In this document: positions 1-8,790 of the stretch, piece by piece | How the letters are laid out: each line of letters opens with the position of its first letter | How positions within the stretch are numbered: position 1 is the first letter of the stretch | Made by a program: the position numbers and the translations under genes | NCBI GenBank assembly: GCA_002315855.1 | Contig: DCIG01000056.1 | Span: forward strand, 1-50,622 | DNA: 50,622 bases | DNA from: Lentisphaeria bacterium UBA1732 | GTDB lineage: Bacteria; Verrucomicrobiota; Lentisphaeria; Victivallales; UBA1829 | Direction of reading: 5' to 3' | The notes under the pieces: model-generated | Told to the model about the DNA's origin: nothing | Seen by the model: only the letters and a program-made list of their open reading frames with translations | Databases searched by the model: none

Positions 1-288
1 GGCGAAAGCCGAAGCAGAAACAGAGTCCGCCGTCAGGCGGACGAAAAACAGAGGAAAATCAGGCTTGGGGTGATGAAACCGGGACCAAAATTCGGGAATA
101 AACGGGGAGTAAAATGAGAAAAAATAACTGTTTGGTCTTGTTTATTGCGAAAAATGGTGTATATTATTGTTTTTAAGTGTGGAGACGCGCTTTCCCGAAC
201 GGGGGAGAACTGTCTTCCGGCGGGAGACCGCCGAATGTCATGAAACGCTAAACATAAACAATAATATAACAGAACCAAAGGAACACAC
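1..288. other. Left-edge region before yajC; possible tail of an upstream gene
   Basis: No complete gene. Two forward frames are open from the edge: frame 2 stops at TGA 71-73 (an Ala/Glu/Lys-rich tail) and frame 1 stops at 112-114. Either could be the 3' end of a gene outside the window, and I cannot decide between them. A perfect 7-bp hairpin lies at 25-42 (GTCCGCC, loop GTCA) but has no T-tract, so it is not a convincing terminator. The yajC promoter lies at 138-165. Confidence 0.3.
138..165 (+). promoter_or_regulatory. Candidate promoter of yajC-secDF
   Basis: TTGTTT at 138-143, a 16-bp spacer and TATATT at 160-165. The -10 matches the one used throughout this window. It leaves a leader of about 115 nt before yajC. 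Confidence 0.5.
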
Positions 289-693
289 ATGAACACACTC
301 TTCATTCTTCTCGCGCAAGCTGAAGCCGCCGCGACGACAGCCGCAGCCCCACAGACAGGAGCAGCCGAGGGAGCAGCCCCGCAGGCGGTGCCCGGCATGG
401 GCGGCGGCATCATGGGCTTTCTGCCGTTTATCGTGCTGATTGCGGTATTCATTTACCTGAGCTGGCGCGGACAGAAAAAAGAAGCGAAACGGCAGCAGGA
501 TATGCTGAATTCGATTCGCAAAGACACGCAGATCATGACGACGGGCGGCATCATCGGCACAATCGCCGAAGTGCATGACGACCGATTTGTCCTCACCATC
601 GCCCCGAACGTGAGGATTTCCATTTCGCGCAACGCGATCGGGAAAGTGATGTCGCAGGGCGCAACCGCATCCGATGAGGCCTCCAAGAAATGA
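289..693 (+). CDS. yajC: Preprotein translocase subunit YajC
   Basis: YajC is a small accessory subunit of the SecDF-YajC complex that works with the SecYEG channel in the inner membrane. The 134-residue product has an Ala/Gly/Pro-rich N-terminus longer than usual (to about residue 38), one membrane segment at about 42-60, then the typical charged stretch (RGQKKEAKRQQDM) and the family pattern around GGIIGTIAEV with a short beta-rich cytoplasmic domain. The start has an AAAGGA Shine-Dalgarno. Its stop overlaps the secDF start by 4 bp (ATGA), so the two are translationally coupled. The pairing with secDF makes the assignment secure. Confidence 0.93.
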   Translation: MNTLFILLAQAEAAATTAAAPQTGAAEGAAPQAVPGMGGGIMGFLPFIVLIAVFIYLSWRGQKKEAKRQQDMLNSIRKDTQIMTTGGIIGTIAEVHDDRFVLTIAPNVRISISRNAIGKVMSQGATASDEASKK

Positions 694-3362
694 ACAACCA
701 CAAGCCCATCATTTTGCGAACACTTTTCGCAATCGCCGTGATCGCGATTTTCATCGCGTCCATGTTTCCGTTCTCCGAGAGCGATTTTTACGACACATTG
801 AATACCCTGCTGAGCGATCCGCAGAATCCGACCATGGTCAAGGTGATTGATCTGGCGAAGCAGAAACAGTCGGAAGACAAGGTGAAATACGCGTATCCGT
901 CCGTGGCACTGGAAGCGGCGGCACGCGAAGTGAAAGAACCGGATGCCGACGGGAACGGTCTGTACTCCGTGGATATCGTGCGTTATGTCAAGCCCGTGAT
1001 TGTGAAACAGCACAAGATTCAGAGCAATGCGGACGTGATTTCGCTGGTGCGCAAGAACTCTGCAAGTGCGCTGCATCTGGGTATCGACCTGCACGGCGGT
1101 GCGGAATTCCTGCTCCACCTGGTTGCCGACGAAAAGGCGCAGTCCGACTTTGCACGTTTCCGCGACAATGCAATCGAAACTCTGCGCAAACGCCTTGCGA
1201 AGCAGAATATTTTTGAAGCGGAAATCTCGCCTGCGGGTCTGGAATATGTGTCCGTCCGCGTACCGGTGAAAACGGAAGACGAAAAAGCCAATCTGGAAAA
1301 GCTGGTACTGCGTTCCGCCAAACTGGAATTCCGCATGGTCCACCCGATGAACGACGAACTGGTGCCGCGCTATGAAGCGTACCTGAATCAGGGCGGCGAT
1401 CCGGATGCGTTCCCCGATACTCCGTCGGAAGCAGAATTTCTGTCCACCGAAGAACGAATCGGCGACCATCTGATTACGGAGTACGTGCTGGTTGAAACGA
1501 CCGTACAGATGGAAGGCAACGAAGTGAAAGACGCGTATCCGTCCATGAACCAGTTCGGCAAGCGCGAAATTCTGTTCTCCTTCACACCGGCGGGCGCAAG
1601 CAAGTTCGGCGAAGTAACCGGAAACAACATCGGCCGCCGCATGGCAGTGGTGCTGGACGGACAGCTGTATTCCGCGCCGACGATTCAGTCGCGCATCACC
1701 AGCAACGGACAAATCACGGGGTCATTCTCGCAGGATGAAGCACAGGGTGTGGCCGATGCACTGGTCAGCGGAAGTCTGCCGTTTGAAATCACCGTGGCTT
1801 CGCGTTCGGACATCGATGCGACCGTGGGAGCCGAAACGATTCGGAGCTCGATCTACAGCGGTATTCTGGGAACCGTACTCATCATGATTTTCATGCTGAT
1901 TTACTACAGAACCGCAGGACTGGTTGCGAATATCTCCCTGCTGGCAAACACGGGCGTACTGCTCGGCGCAATGGCGGCATTCGGAGTAACGCTGACCCTG
2001 CCGGGCATCGCAGGCATCATCCTGACGCTGGGTATGGCAATCGACGCCAACGTGCTGTTCTACGAGCGCATCCGCGAAGAACAGGAAGCGGGCAAGTCTC
2101 TGCATTCGGCTGTGAACATCGGTTTCGACCGTGCTTTCTCCGCCATTTTCGACTCGAACGTGACGACACTCTTCACCGGTATCATCCTGTACTGGCAGGG
2201 TACCGGAGCAATCAAGGGATTTGCCATGACACTGGTCATCGGTATTTTCACGACCATGTTCTCGGCCGTATTCCTGTCCCGCGTGCTGTTCGACTGGATT
2301 CTGCGCATCCCGAACCTGAAGATGCAGAAAATCAATATGCTGATGTTCCTGCCGAATCCGAAGTTCGACTTTGTGAAAGTCCGCTTCATCGGTTTCGGGA
2401 TCAGTATCTTCCTTATCCTGCTGTCACTGACCACCATTTTCGTGCGCGGGTCCAATGCGCTGAGCATTGACTTCACCGGCGGTACACAGCTTCTAGTCAG
2501 CTACGAGCCGAAAGACAAGACACAAGCCCAGATTCCGGCATCCGACATCGGCAAGTATCTCGGCACCAAGGGATATGACGCGAAAGTGGCATACAAGAAA
2601 GTAACCGACCAGAACAACACCGAAGGCACAAGCGTGCTTGAAATCGTGGTTCGTCCGCGTTCTCAGGAAAAAGGCTCCGTGTCATCCGAAGTGTCATCCG
2701 AACTGATCGGCGAACTGGACAAGGCCTATCCTGATGTGAAGATGACCAAGATTTCGGAATCCACGCTGGGAGCATTGATCGGCGCGGCATTCACGAAGTC
2801 CGCCATCAAGGCACTGATCTGCGCCATGATCGGCATGATCATTTACATGACGATCCGCTTCCAGTTCTCGTACTCCATCGCGGCAAACGTGGCCCTGATT
2901 CACGACGTGATCGTCTCCACCGGCATCTATCTGCTGTGCGGCGGACAAATCTCTCTGCAAGTGGTGGCCTCCCTGCTGACCCTGATCGGTTACTCGGTCA
3001 ACGACACCATCGTGATCTTCGACCGTCAGCGTGAAAACCTGACCCTGCATCCGGAAATGACCTACTTCCAGATTGTGAATCTGAGCATGAACCAGACACT
3101 GGGACGTACCATCCTGACATCAGTCTGCGTCATGCTTGTTCTGCTGAGCCAGTTCTTCCTGGGCGGAGACGGCATCCATGACTTTGTTGCCACCATCCTG
3201 ATCGGCAACATCGCAGGCTGCTACTCCTCCATCTTCATCTCGCCGATGCTGACAGCCTACTGGCACAACAAGAGCAAGAAGAATGCCGCACCGTCCGCAC
3301 CGTCTGCACCTGCGGCTGCCCCGAAGAACAACGGCGATCTCAACATCACCATCAACGCATAA
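690..3362 (+). CDS. secDF: Fused protein-export membrane protein SecD-SecF
   Basis: SecDF uses the proton gradient to pull exported proteins out of the SecYEG channel. Here both halves are one 890-residue protein. The SecD half has a first membrane segment near residues 8-27, the LHLGIDLHGGAEFLL motif near 126-140, a large periplasmic region, and membrane segments containing LGMAIDANVLFYERI. The SecF half begins near residue 565 with its own first membrane helix, then IDFTGGTQL, and ends with the LTLIGYSVNDTIVIFDRQREN motif. The C-terminus is Ala/Pro/Ser rich. It is cotranscribed with yajC (4-bp overlap) and closed by the terminator at 3428-3497. SecD-SecF fusion is known in several phyla. 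Confidence 0.95.
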   Translation: MNNHKPIILRTLFAIAVIAIFIASMFPFSESDFYDTLNTLLSDPQNPTMVKVIDLAKQKQSEDKVKYAYPSVALEAAAREVKEPDADGNGLYSVDIVRYVKPVIVKQHKIQSNADVISLVRKNSASALHLGIDLHGGAEFLLHLVADEKAQSDFARFRDNAIETLRKRLAKQNIFEAEISPAGLEYVSVRVPVKTEDEKANLEKLVLRSAKLEFRMVHPMNDELVPRYEAYLNQGGDPDAFPDTPSEAEFLSTEERIGDHLITEYVLVETTVQMEGNEVKDAYPSMNQFGKREILFSFTPAGASKFGEVTGNNIGRRMAVVLDGQLYSAPTIQSRITSNGQITGSFSQDEAQGVADALVSGSLPFEITVASRSDIDATVGAETIRSSIYSGILGTVLIMIFMLIYYRTAGLVANISLLANTGVLLGAMAAFGVTLTLPGIAGIILTLGMAIDANVLFYERIREEQEAGKSLHSAVNIGFDRAFSAIFDSNVTTLFTGIILYWQGTGAIKGFAMTLVIGIFTTMFSAVFLSRVLFDWILRIPNLKMQKINMLMFLPNPKFDFVKVRFIGFGISIFLILLSLTTIFVRGSNALSIDFTGGTQLLVSYEPKDKTQAQIPASDIGKYLGTKGYDAKVAYKKVTDQNNTEGTSVLEIVVRPRSQEKGSVSSEVSSELIGELDKAYPDVKMTKISESTLGALIGAAFTKSAIKALICAMIGMIIYMTIRFQFSYSIAANVALIHDVIVSTGIYLLCGGQISLQVVASLLTLIGYSVNDTIVIFDRQRENLTLHPEMTYFQIVNLSMNQTLGRTILTSVCVMLVLLSQFFLGGDGIHDFVATILIGNIAGCYSSIFISPMLTAYWHNKSKKNAAPSAPSAPAAAPKNNGDLNITINA

Positions 3363-3383
3363 AAGCGAACCTGTCATTCAAAA

Positions 3384-3399
3384 GAGCTGATTTCAAAAG
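3384..3399 (+). repeat. Left-end fragment of the dispersed hairpin repeat
   Basis: GAGCTGATTTCAAAAG, identical to the left terminus of the full copy at 11611. It lies inside a 7-bp inverted repeat (CCTGTCA at 3370-3376, TGACAGG at 3411-3417) directly after the secDF stop codon. No right end follows, so it is a remnant or a solo end. Confidence 0.6.
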
Positions 3400-3427
3400 C
3401 ACTCAATTTCTGACAGGCTGAAAAGTC

Positions 3428-3497
3428 CGGGAATCGAAAGTTTACGGTGTCTGACGCGAAAGCAAGCACACTGAAAGTTTCGATTCCCGCTTTTTTT
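3428..3497 (+). terminator. Rho-independent terminator of yajC-secDF
   Basis: A perfect 12-bp inverted repeat (CGGGAATCGAAA at 3428-3439; complement at 3478-3489) encloses 38 nt and is followed by C and seven T (3491-3497). The loop is unusually long for an intrinsic terminator. Confidence 0.7.
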
Positions 3498-3514
3498 CAA
3501 GGCGGAAACACACC

Positions 3515-4183
3515 ATGATGAATTATCTTGAACTCTACGCAGTCCGGCACGGCGAGACCGCGGCCAATGCGGCACATCTCCTGCAAGGCCAGACTGAATC
3601 GCCGCTGAGCGAACTCGGTCGGCAACAGGCCGAAGCACTCGCGACACGACTGGAAAACACCGAATTTCAGGCGTTGTTCAGCAGTGATCTCTCACGGGCT
3701 GTTCAGACGGCAGTCCCGATTGCCATGCGCCAGCCGGGACTGGAAATCGAACGCGAGCCGCTTCTGCGGGAATGGAATCTGGGCAAACTGGAGGGATGCC
3801 CGCAAAGCGAACTGATGAAATACCCTGAATTATTAAAGTCGCTCCTGCATCTCCCTGAAAAGTCCGTGGAGGTGCCGGGCGGAGAATCCACCGGGGAACT
3901 GCAAGCACGTGTCGACCGTTTCATGAACCGAATGTCCAATGAATTTTTCGGGGAACGGATTCTGGCGGTAACACACGGAGGCGTTTTGCAGTGCATGTTC
4001 CAGCATGTCATGCAATGTGCGGCAGGGAATATGGCAATCCGACCACTGTCCGACAATGCGTCTTTCTCGATTTTCCGGTGTTTCCTGCATCCGGCAACGA
4101 AACAGAAGGTGTGGCGGATGTACGTGTGGAACGATATTTCCCATCTGTCGCATCTGCCAGTCAATCCGACATTCACGCTGTAA
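3515..4183 (+). CDS. Histidine phosphatase family protein (phosphoglycerate mutase/CobC-like)
   Basis: A cytoplasmic phosphatase or phosphomutase of the branch-1 histidine phosphatase superfamily, 222 residues. The phospho-accepting RHGET motif is at residues 11-15 (His12), followed by the SSDLSRAVQTA block near 56-66, an acidic EWNLGKLEG segment near 86-94, and the second catalytic histidine in VTHGG (His154). These are the expected catalytic features. Substrate cannot be read from the sequence: candidates include alpha-ribazole phosphate (CobC) and sugar phosphates. Start at the first of two adjacent ATGs, preceded by a GGCGGA-type SD. It is a single-gene unit between two terminators. Confidence 0.85.
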   Translation: MMNYLELYAVRHGETAANAAHLLQGQTESPLSELGRQQAEALATRLENTEFQALFSSDLSRAVQTAVPIAMRQPGLEIEREPLLREWNLGKLEGCPQSELMKYPELLKSLLHLPEKSVEVPGGESTGELQARVDRFMNRMSNEFFGERILAVTHGGVLQCMFQHVMQCAAGNMAIRPLSDNASFSIFRCFLHPATKQKVWRMYVWNDISHLSHLPVNPTFTL

Positions 4184-4211
4184 AAAGCGGTGAAATGCAA
4201 ACAGTACAAGC

Positions 4212-4240
4212 ATACACCATCTTCGGATGGTGTATTTTTT
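4212..4240 (+). terminator. Rho-independent terminator after the histidine phosphatase gene
   Basis: Perfect 10-bp stem (ATACACCATC at 4212-4221, GATGGTGTAT at 4226-4235) with a stable TTCG tetraloop and a T-tract to 4240. Confidence 0.92.
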
Positions 4241-4290
4241 GATGACGGGAGCCGATTTTGATTTTTTCATGATATTCTTAAGAAAAGAGT

Positions 4291-4318
4291 TTGAAAAGCG
4301 GGCAGAATGAAGTATTGT
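4291..4318 (+). promoter_or_regulatory. Candidate promoter for the 4458 gene
   Basis: TTGAAA at 4291-4296, a 16-bp spacer and TATTGT at 4313-4318, followed by ATTAA. The implied leader is about 130 nt. Confidence 0.5.
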
Positions 4319-4457
4319 ATTAACTGCACGAAGATTCGATTCAAAGCGTTTCGCCAATGAACCGGAGCAGAGATTTCATAAAGCGCGGTTGCGATTTTGT
4401 GAAACAGCTTTCAGAATTTCAAGAAAAACGCCAAATGAGAAACAAGGATTTCATACT

Positions 4458-5006
4458 ATGACGCTTCCAATTTTCGTAATCGGCAGTATTTTGCTGATTG
4501 CAGCAATCCAAGTTGTTATGCTGATGAAAAAAATGCCGCGTCCGACAGACGTGCAGAAACCGAAGAAAAAGAAAACGTATACGGTGGAGGACGCCAACAA
4601 CATCATCGAACAATTCAAGACCGATGATGTGCCGGAAGCAAGTTTGTCGGAACGAGTCCGCGTGATCAGCCAATCCCAGCTGTTTCACTGCGGGAAGATA
4701 CGTTTCGGAGAGCAGACGGTCTTTGACATAACCAGGAAAGAAATGAAGAAATACCGGGGACGGCTGTACTATCTGATCTGTGCAAGCGACGAGGGAGATT
4801 TCTACATCAGCGACGGAGAAGGGGACAAGGCAGTCTATCTCTTCACGCTGGACCAGAACATCCGTGCGCACTATCCCAATACGCCGCTTGTCCCCAATGA
4901 CGACAAGTTCCACCCGTGGGAGGCGTTTGTGTGCATCGAAGATTATCTGGGGCAAGCCTATGATGAACTGCTGGACAAGCTCAATGCCCGCGACAAGAAT
5001 GACTGA
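4458..5006 (+). CDS. Hypothetical membrane-anchored protein
   Basis: I do not recognise a family. From the ATG at 4458 the 182-residue product starts with one hydrophobic helix (residues about 3-22, LPIFVIGSILLIAAIQVVML), then a Lys-rich stretch and a soluble mixed alpha/beta domain of about 140 residues. It ends with an acidic, Lys-containing tail. The domain is probably cytoplasmic, since positive charges follow the helix. A longer frame reaches back to 4389, but that extension is basic and non-hydrophobic and would bury the anchor, so I prefer 4458 (weak AAGGA upstream). It is a single gene between the terminators at 4212 and 5083. Confidence 0.75.
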   Translation: MTLPIFVIGSILLIAAIQVVMLMKKMPRPTDVQKPKKKKTYTVEDANNIIEQFKTDDVPEASLSERVRVISQSQLFHCGKIRFGEQTVFDITRKEMKKYRGRLYYLICASDEGDFYISDGEGDKAVYLFTLDQNIRAHYPNTPLVPNDDKFHPWEAFVCIEDYLGQAYDELLDKLNARDKND

Positions 5007-5082
5007 GGAGATTTCATAAGGGATTTGTCTGAACAACGTACCGTTTCGCGGTTCAGACGGGAAAAAAGTGAGGCCGGAGGAT

Positions 5083-5126
5083 GAAAAAACGGCAGGTGCA
5101 TCAAACGATGTATCTGCCGTTTATCG
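5083..5126. terminator. Bidirectional terminator between convergent genes
   Basis: A long hairpin: AAACGGCAG at 5087-5095 pairs with CTGCCGTTT at 5114-5122, continued inward by seven pairs (two G-T) around an AAAC loop. On the minus strand the stem is followed directly by a T-run (complement of 5083-5089), which suits the polyferredoxin operon. On the plus strand the tail is ATCGGTTTT, weaker but usable for the 4458 gene. Confidence 0.85.
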
Positions 5127-5152
5127 GTTTTAAGGGGGGTAGGAAGCGCAGG

Positions 5153-6688
5153 TCAGAAGGGGAAATCCTCTTCGGATTTCAGAGTTTTGGCTTCCACTTC
5201 CACAGGTTTTTCCACCGTGATTTGCTCCAGGACGCCGGAAACGCGGATAGCAGGCTCGCGTTTCGCCTGATTGATGCCGGGACAAATGTGCTGACAAGCA
5301 CCGCAACCGATGCAGAGTTTGTCGTTGATTTGCGGGATGCGCGTGGACTTGTAATCCACCATGACAATCGCGCCGACGGGGCAATGTTCGCCGCAGGCAC
5401 CGCAGTCCTGTTCGGCGGTGTAGGCAACGCAGTTGTCGGGGATGAAATGCGCCAGCCCGATACGCGTGCTCTGCTTCCGATCGCGTTTCAGGGGGACAAG
5501 AGCCCCGGTAGGACAGAGATTATTGCAGCGGCTGCACCCGAAGGCACAGAAACCGCTGTCGTAATTCATATAGGGCTGCATGAAGCCGGCCAGACCATAC
5601 TGGAGGGATGCGGCACGAAGGACGTTCCCCGTGCATTTGGAGATGCAGAGACCGCAGCCAACGCACTTGGCGTTGAAACGGGCGCGGTTCATGGCACCAG
5701 GAGGCATGGAGGGCTCTTCTTTTGCGGCATCGGCTTCCTTGCGGGATACGCCGAGTTTCGACATGGCAAGTCCGAGCCCGGCACCGACCGCCGCGCCGCC
5801 AATTCCGGCGATGAAGCGACGTCTGCTCAAATCGCAGTGCTGTTCCGCTTTCGGAGCGGCGGATTTTTTCGTGAGGACGAGCTTGATGGCGTCACGGGCG
5901 CAAGCAGACAGGCAGTTGCCGCACATCACACAATTTTCATTGCGGACGACTTTGTTTTTCGCATCAATGCAACCGGCTTTGCAGACGTGTTCGCACATGC
6001 CGCAGCTGACGCACTGATCCTGATTCAGCTGAATGCGGAACAGCGAAAACGCGGCAGGCAGGGAAAGAACCGCACCCACCGGACAAAGGGTGTTGCAATA
6101 GAGGCGGCCTTTCCACAGCGTCATGGCAATCAGGATGAACAGCGTGAAGATTGAGGTGATGAACACGCCCGGAGCAGGGTCCACACTCTTTATATCCAGC
6201 GAACAACCAAACAACTGCGCGACCTGATAGGTGCCCTGAACAAAGACGTTTGACAGAATCGTGAAGAAATTTGAGGAGGGCAGGAGCATTACCAGCGGGG
6301 TGGCGACACCGAAGCAGAAAAGCACTGCAACGAAGAAGAATACCGCACGTTTCAGGGTGCGAGTGTCGTAATAGTGATACGGACCGCGTTTTTTCCGGCG
6401 GAACAAGGCCTTCACGGACAAAACGATGTCCTGAAGGATTCCGAGGGGGCAAATGACGGAGCAGTAGACACGCCCGAAGATGAACGTCAAAAGGAAGACG
6501 ATCAGGGAAATGACGATTGCGGCAGGCAACGCCAGTGCGAGTGAGTTCAGCAGAGACGGAGCGAATTGAAGCAAACGAAACGCTTTGCCGAATCGAATCC
6601 AGCCGAAGAAATCCGTCAGAATCAAAACGAAGAAAGCACCGGCAAGCGAACTGCGGACAAATGGCCAGATTTTGCCATTCGTTTTCAT
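5153..6688 (-). CDS. Membrane polyferredoxin (NapH/CcoG-like) with internal twin-arginine segment
   Basis: A likely electron-transfer protein of 511 residues. Membrane helices lie near 12-30, 48-72, 112-135 and 172-192. Two C-x3-CP motifs of NapH-type proteins are at about 76-81 and 198-203. Two 4Fe-4S ferredoxin motifs follow (226-240 and 253-263). Then comes SRRRFIAG at 288-295 with a short hydrophobic stretch to about 309, which looks like an internal Tat signal-anchor. After it are four more cysteine clusters (about 342-352, 381-392, 429-436, 459-469). The layout suggests the first ferredoxins stay in the cytoplasm and the C-terminal ones are moved across the membrane by Tat. It is last in the tatA-tatC-DUF362 operon and overlaps the DUF362 gene by 4 bp. 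Confidence 0.88.
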   Translation of the reverse strand: MKTNGKIWPFVRSSLAGAFFVLILTDFFGWIRFGKAFRLLQFAPSLLNSLALALPAAIVISLIVFLLTFIFGRVYCSVICPLGILQDIVLSVKALFRRKKRGPYHYYDTRTLKRAVFFFVAVLFCFGVATPLVMLLPSSNFFTILSNVFVQGTYQVAQLFGCSLDIKSVDPAPGVFITSIFTLFILIAMTLWKGRLYCNTLCPVGAVLSLPAAFSLFRIQLNQDQCVSCGMCEHVCKAGCIDAKNKVVRNENCVMCGNCLSACARDAIKLVLTKKSAAPKAEQHCDLSRRRFIAGIGGAAVGAGLGLAMSKLGVSRKEADAAKEEPSMPPGAMNRARFNAKCVGCGLCISKCTGNVLRAASLQYGLAGFMQPYMNYDSGFCAFGCSRCNNLCPTGALVPLKRDRKQSTRIGLAHFIPDNCVAYTAEQDCGACGEHCPVGAIVMVDYKSTRIPQINDKLCIGCGACQHICPGINQAKREPAIRVSGVLEQITVEKPVEVEAKTLKSEEDFPF

Positions 6689-7674
6689 GCTAAAGTAACC
6701 TTCTTGATTGTCAGTTTGGAGATGTCGGAGGTGCCGAGGCCGAGTTTTTCGCCTTCCTTGATGTGTCCGATGCGGTCAACGGGAAATTCGAGGAGCTTGG
6801 CCGCGAGGACATCCAAAGCGACCATGTCTTTTCCAACCATGAGGGTTTTCAGGAGTTTGACATCGCTGGCATCAACGCCTTTCGGACCGCGCTTGGTCAT
6901 GACACGATAGGCATCCACGATATTGAGGTCAGGCTTGCGGTATGAGCCGACTTCGGCAATGCACTGGTGCAACCCGCCCTGGTGAATCTTCATCTGCATA
7001 TCCTTGGAAACGACGCCCATCATGTTCTTCATGCAGCAGGTCATCGTGGCGCCGCCGTGATTTTTCAGAATCGGGACGTTGATGAAGACATCGCATTCCT
7101 TAAGGAGCTTGTTGATGGTAACGTTTTTCATCTTCTGTGCGCCCTTGATTTCCACATTTTTGAGGAACCACTTGTCAACGAAAGCCTGATCGCGCTGTGT
7201 ATCACCGCAAACGATTTCGGCATCGTATTTTTTAGCGATTTCTTCCATCTTGCTGGACTTGATGCAGTTTTTCCAGTTGTCGCAGGTGGTGTCGATGAGG
7301 TAAACTTTCCTGACTCCGACTTCCTTCAGGGATTTGAGCAGGGCTTCCATGAGGTCGGGATTGGTGGTGGCACCCATCTCAGGGGGGCGATCCCATGCCA
7401 TATTCGGCTTGATGACGACCGTCTGATCCTTCCTGACAAATTCTTTCATGCCGCCGAGTTCCTTCATGGCCGCTTCAAACATGGCGGCAGGCTCGCCGTT
7501 GCGCACAGCGACGATATCCGGTTTTTTTGCTGCGTCATTTTTCTTTGTCTCTTCAGGCTTCTTGTCATCAACCTTTTTGTCAGCAGCCTTGATTTCATCG
7601 GCGGCAGTCAGTTTAAGAACTGTGCCGAGAGCCGCGATTGCGGCAGTTTTTTTCAAAAAATCACGTCTGTTCAT
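6685..7674 (-). CDS. DUF362 domain protein with Tat signal peptide
   Basis: A 329-residue exported protein. The chosen ATG at 7674 has a perfect AGGAGG SD and yields MNRRDFLKKTAAIAALGTVL, a textbook twin-arginine signal (RRDFLKK plus a moderately hydrophobic stretch). The mature part starts with a Lys/Asp-rich linker and then the DUF362 domain, recognisable from VIKPNMAWDRPP, the TTNPDLMEALL block and FINVPILKNHGGATMTCCMKNMMG. The domain's reaction is not known, but it is often linked to ferredoxins. It overlaps tatC by 14 bp and the polyferredoxin gene by 4 bp, so it is probably made together with its own transporter. A longer start at 7710 is less likely because it lacks the SD and buries the signal. 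Confidence 0.87.
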   Translation of the reverse strand: MNRRDFLKKTAAIAALGTVLKLTAADEIKAADKKVDDKKPEETKKNDAAKKPDIVAVRNGEPAAMFEAAMKELGGMKEFVRKDQTVVIKPNMAWDRPPEMGATTNPDLMEALLKSLKEVGVRKVYLIDTTCDNWKNCIKSSKMEEIAKKYDAEIVCGDTQRDQAFVDKWFLKNVEIKGAQKMKNVTINKLLKECDVFINVPILKNHGGATMTCCMKNMMGVVSKDMQMKIHQGGLHQCIAEVGSYRKPDLNIVDAYRVMTKRGPKGVDASDVKLLKTLMVGKDMVALDVLAAKLLEFPVDRIGHIKEGEKLGLGTSDISKLTIKKVTLA

Positions 7675-8455
7675 GCGATTCCTCCTGTTGTTGTGATTGT
7701 TGGTTCGCATTGATGTAAAGTTTCAAAGATGAATCCCGCTTCTGATGGAAACGGAATAAAAAAATCGTGAGTTCAAAAAGCAGCCATGCGGGAACTGCAA
7801 GCATGAGCTGGCTTACGACATCCGGGGGTGTCAGCAGAGCGGCAAGGATGAGAATGCCCACAATGACTATGGAGCGGCGTTTCGCAAGGGATTCCGCCGA
7901 AACAAAGCCCATAATCATGAGGATGTAGAGCAAAACGGGGAATTGAAACAAGATGGCGCAGGCAATCATGAGGGCAAGCAGCAGAGAAACGAAACTGCCG
8001 ACCCCAATGACCGGGTCCATGGTGTGCCCCGCAAACGACATGGAAAACTGAATGATTTTCGGCATCATGAGGAAGTACGTAAGAGCAATGCCGGCATAGG
8101 CAAGCCCGAATGCGGCAAGGAGCAGGGGGATGACCATGCGTTTTTCGTCCGGCATGAGCGCGGGTGAGACAAACTGCCAAATGAAGTAAAGCGTGAACGG
8201 GAGAGACGCCAGAAAAGCAAGCGAGCAAGTGAGTTTCAGCAGGGTAAGAAACGGTTCCATGACCGTGAAATAATGCAGGACAATTCCCTGGGGAACCGAC
8301 GTGCGAAGCAGAAAATCCAAAACGGGCTGAGCAAAATACCACGCGGGAATACAGAGAAGCATGAACACCCCGATGGAACGGATGAGCATGGAACGCAACG
8401 CCTCAATATGTTCCCATACGGAGGAGTCCGATTCGGAATGGAACCAATCGTCCAT
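7661..8455 (-). CDS. tatC: Twin-arginine translocase subunit TatC
   Basis: The six-helix receptor of the Tat system, which recognises RR signals and, with TatA, moves folded proteins across the inner membrane. The 264-residue product starts with an acidic cytoplasmic region and WEHIEALRSMLIRS (TatC's conserved N-terminal E-L-R motif). Helices follow, and the conserved FTLYFIWQFVSPALMPDEKR loop and the YILMIMGFVSAESLAKRRS and LTPPDVVSQLMLAVPAWLLFEL blocks are all present. An AAAGG SD precedes the start. It lies between tatA and the DUF362 gene. Confidence 0.96.
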   Translation of the reverse strand: MDDWFHSESDSSVWEHIEALRSMLIRSIGVFMLLCIPAWYFAQPVLDFLLRTSVPQGIVLHYFTVMEPFLTLLKLTCSLAFLASLPFTLYFIWQFVSPALMPDEKRMVIPLLLAAFGLAYAGIALTYFLMMPKIIQFSMSFAGHTMDPVIGVGSFVSLLLALMIACAILFQFPVLLYILMIMGFVSAESLAKRRSIVIVGILILAALLTPPDVVSQLMLAVPAWLLFELTIFLFRFHQKRDSSLKLYINANQQSQQQEESHEQT

Positions 8456-8527
8456 ACGAAGTGCCTTTCTTGCGGGGGGATAGCTTGTGGTGCCGGAAGT
8501 CCGAAAGTCAGTTCAAACGGGCTGAAA

Positions 8528-8743
8528 TCAGGCTTGTTTTTCGTCCTTTTTTTCTTCGGCTTTGTCAGCGGGAATTTTCTTCTCGTCGGGAGATTCGATG
8601 CCGGAAATGAATTCTTCCTGAGCTTTTTTGTATTCCTGTTTCGCCCTGCCAAGAGAACGAGCGAGTTCGGGGATACGCTTTGCACCGAACAAAATGATGA
8701 TGACAAGCACGATGACAATGATTTCGCTGTATCCTAACGACAT
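8528..8743 (-). CDS. tatA: Twin-arginine translocase subunit TatA
   Basis: TatA oligomerises to form the Tat protein-conducting site. The 71-residue product has the standard short N-terminus (MSLGYSEI), one membrane helix to about residue 19, the conserved FGAKRIPELARSLGRA hinge and amphipathic helix, and a highly charged Lys/Glu tail. The ATG at 8743 was chosen because GGAGG sits 7 nt upstream, while an in-frame ATG at 8758 has no SD. No TatB gene is visible, so this is a minimal TatAC pair. It is the first gene of the operon, with a promoter at 8946-8974. Confidence 0.93.
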   Translation of the reverse strand: MSLGYSEIIVIVLVIIILFGAKRIPELARSLGRAKQEYKKAQEEFISGIESPDEKKIPADKAEEKKDEKQA

Positions 8744-8790
8744 AAGAAGTTCCTCCATTCGGGACAAAGAGCCGGTTTTCAGGTGAATGC

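Noticed and set aside
25..42. Perfect 7-bp hairpin at the left edge as a terminator
   Set aside because: No T-tract on either strand and it may lie inside a coding tail.
453..1712. A 419-codon open frame on the minus strand
   Set aside because: Antisense to yajC and secDF; no recognisable domain, and His/Arg/Phe-rich composition typical of a shadow frame.
5081..6154. A 357-codon open frame on the plus strand
   Set aside because: Antisense to the polyferredoxin gene and begins inside the bidirectional terminator.
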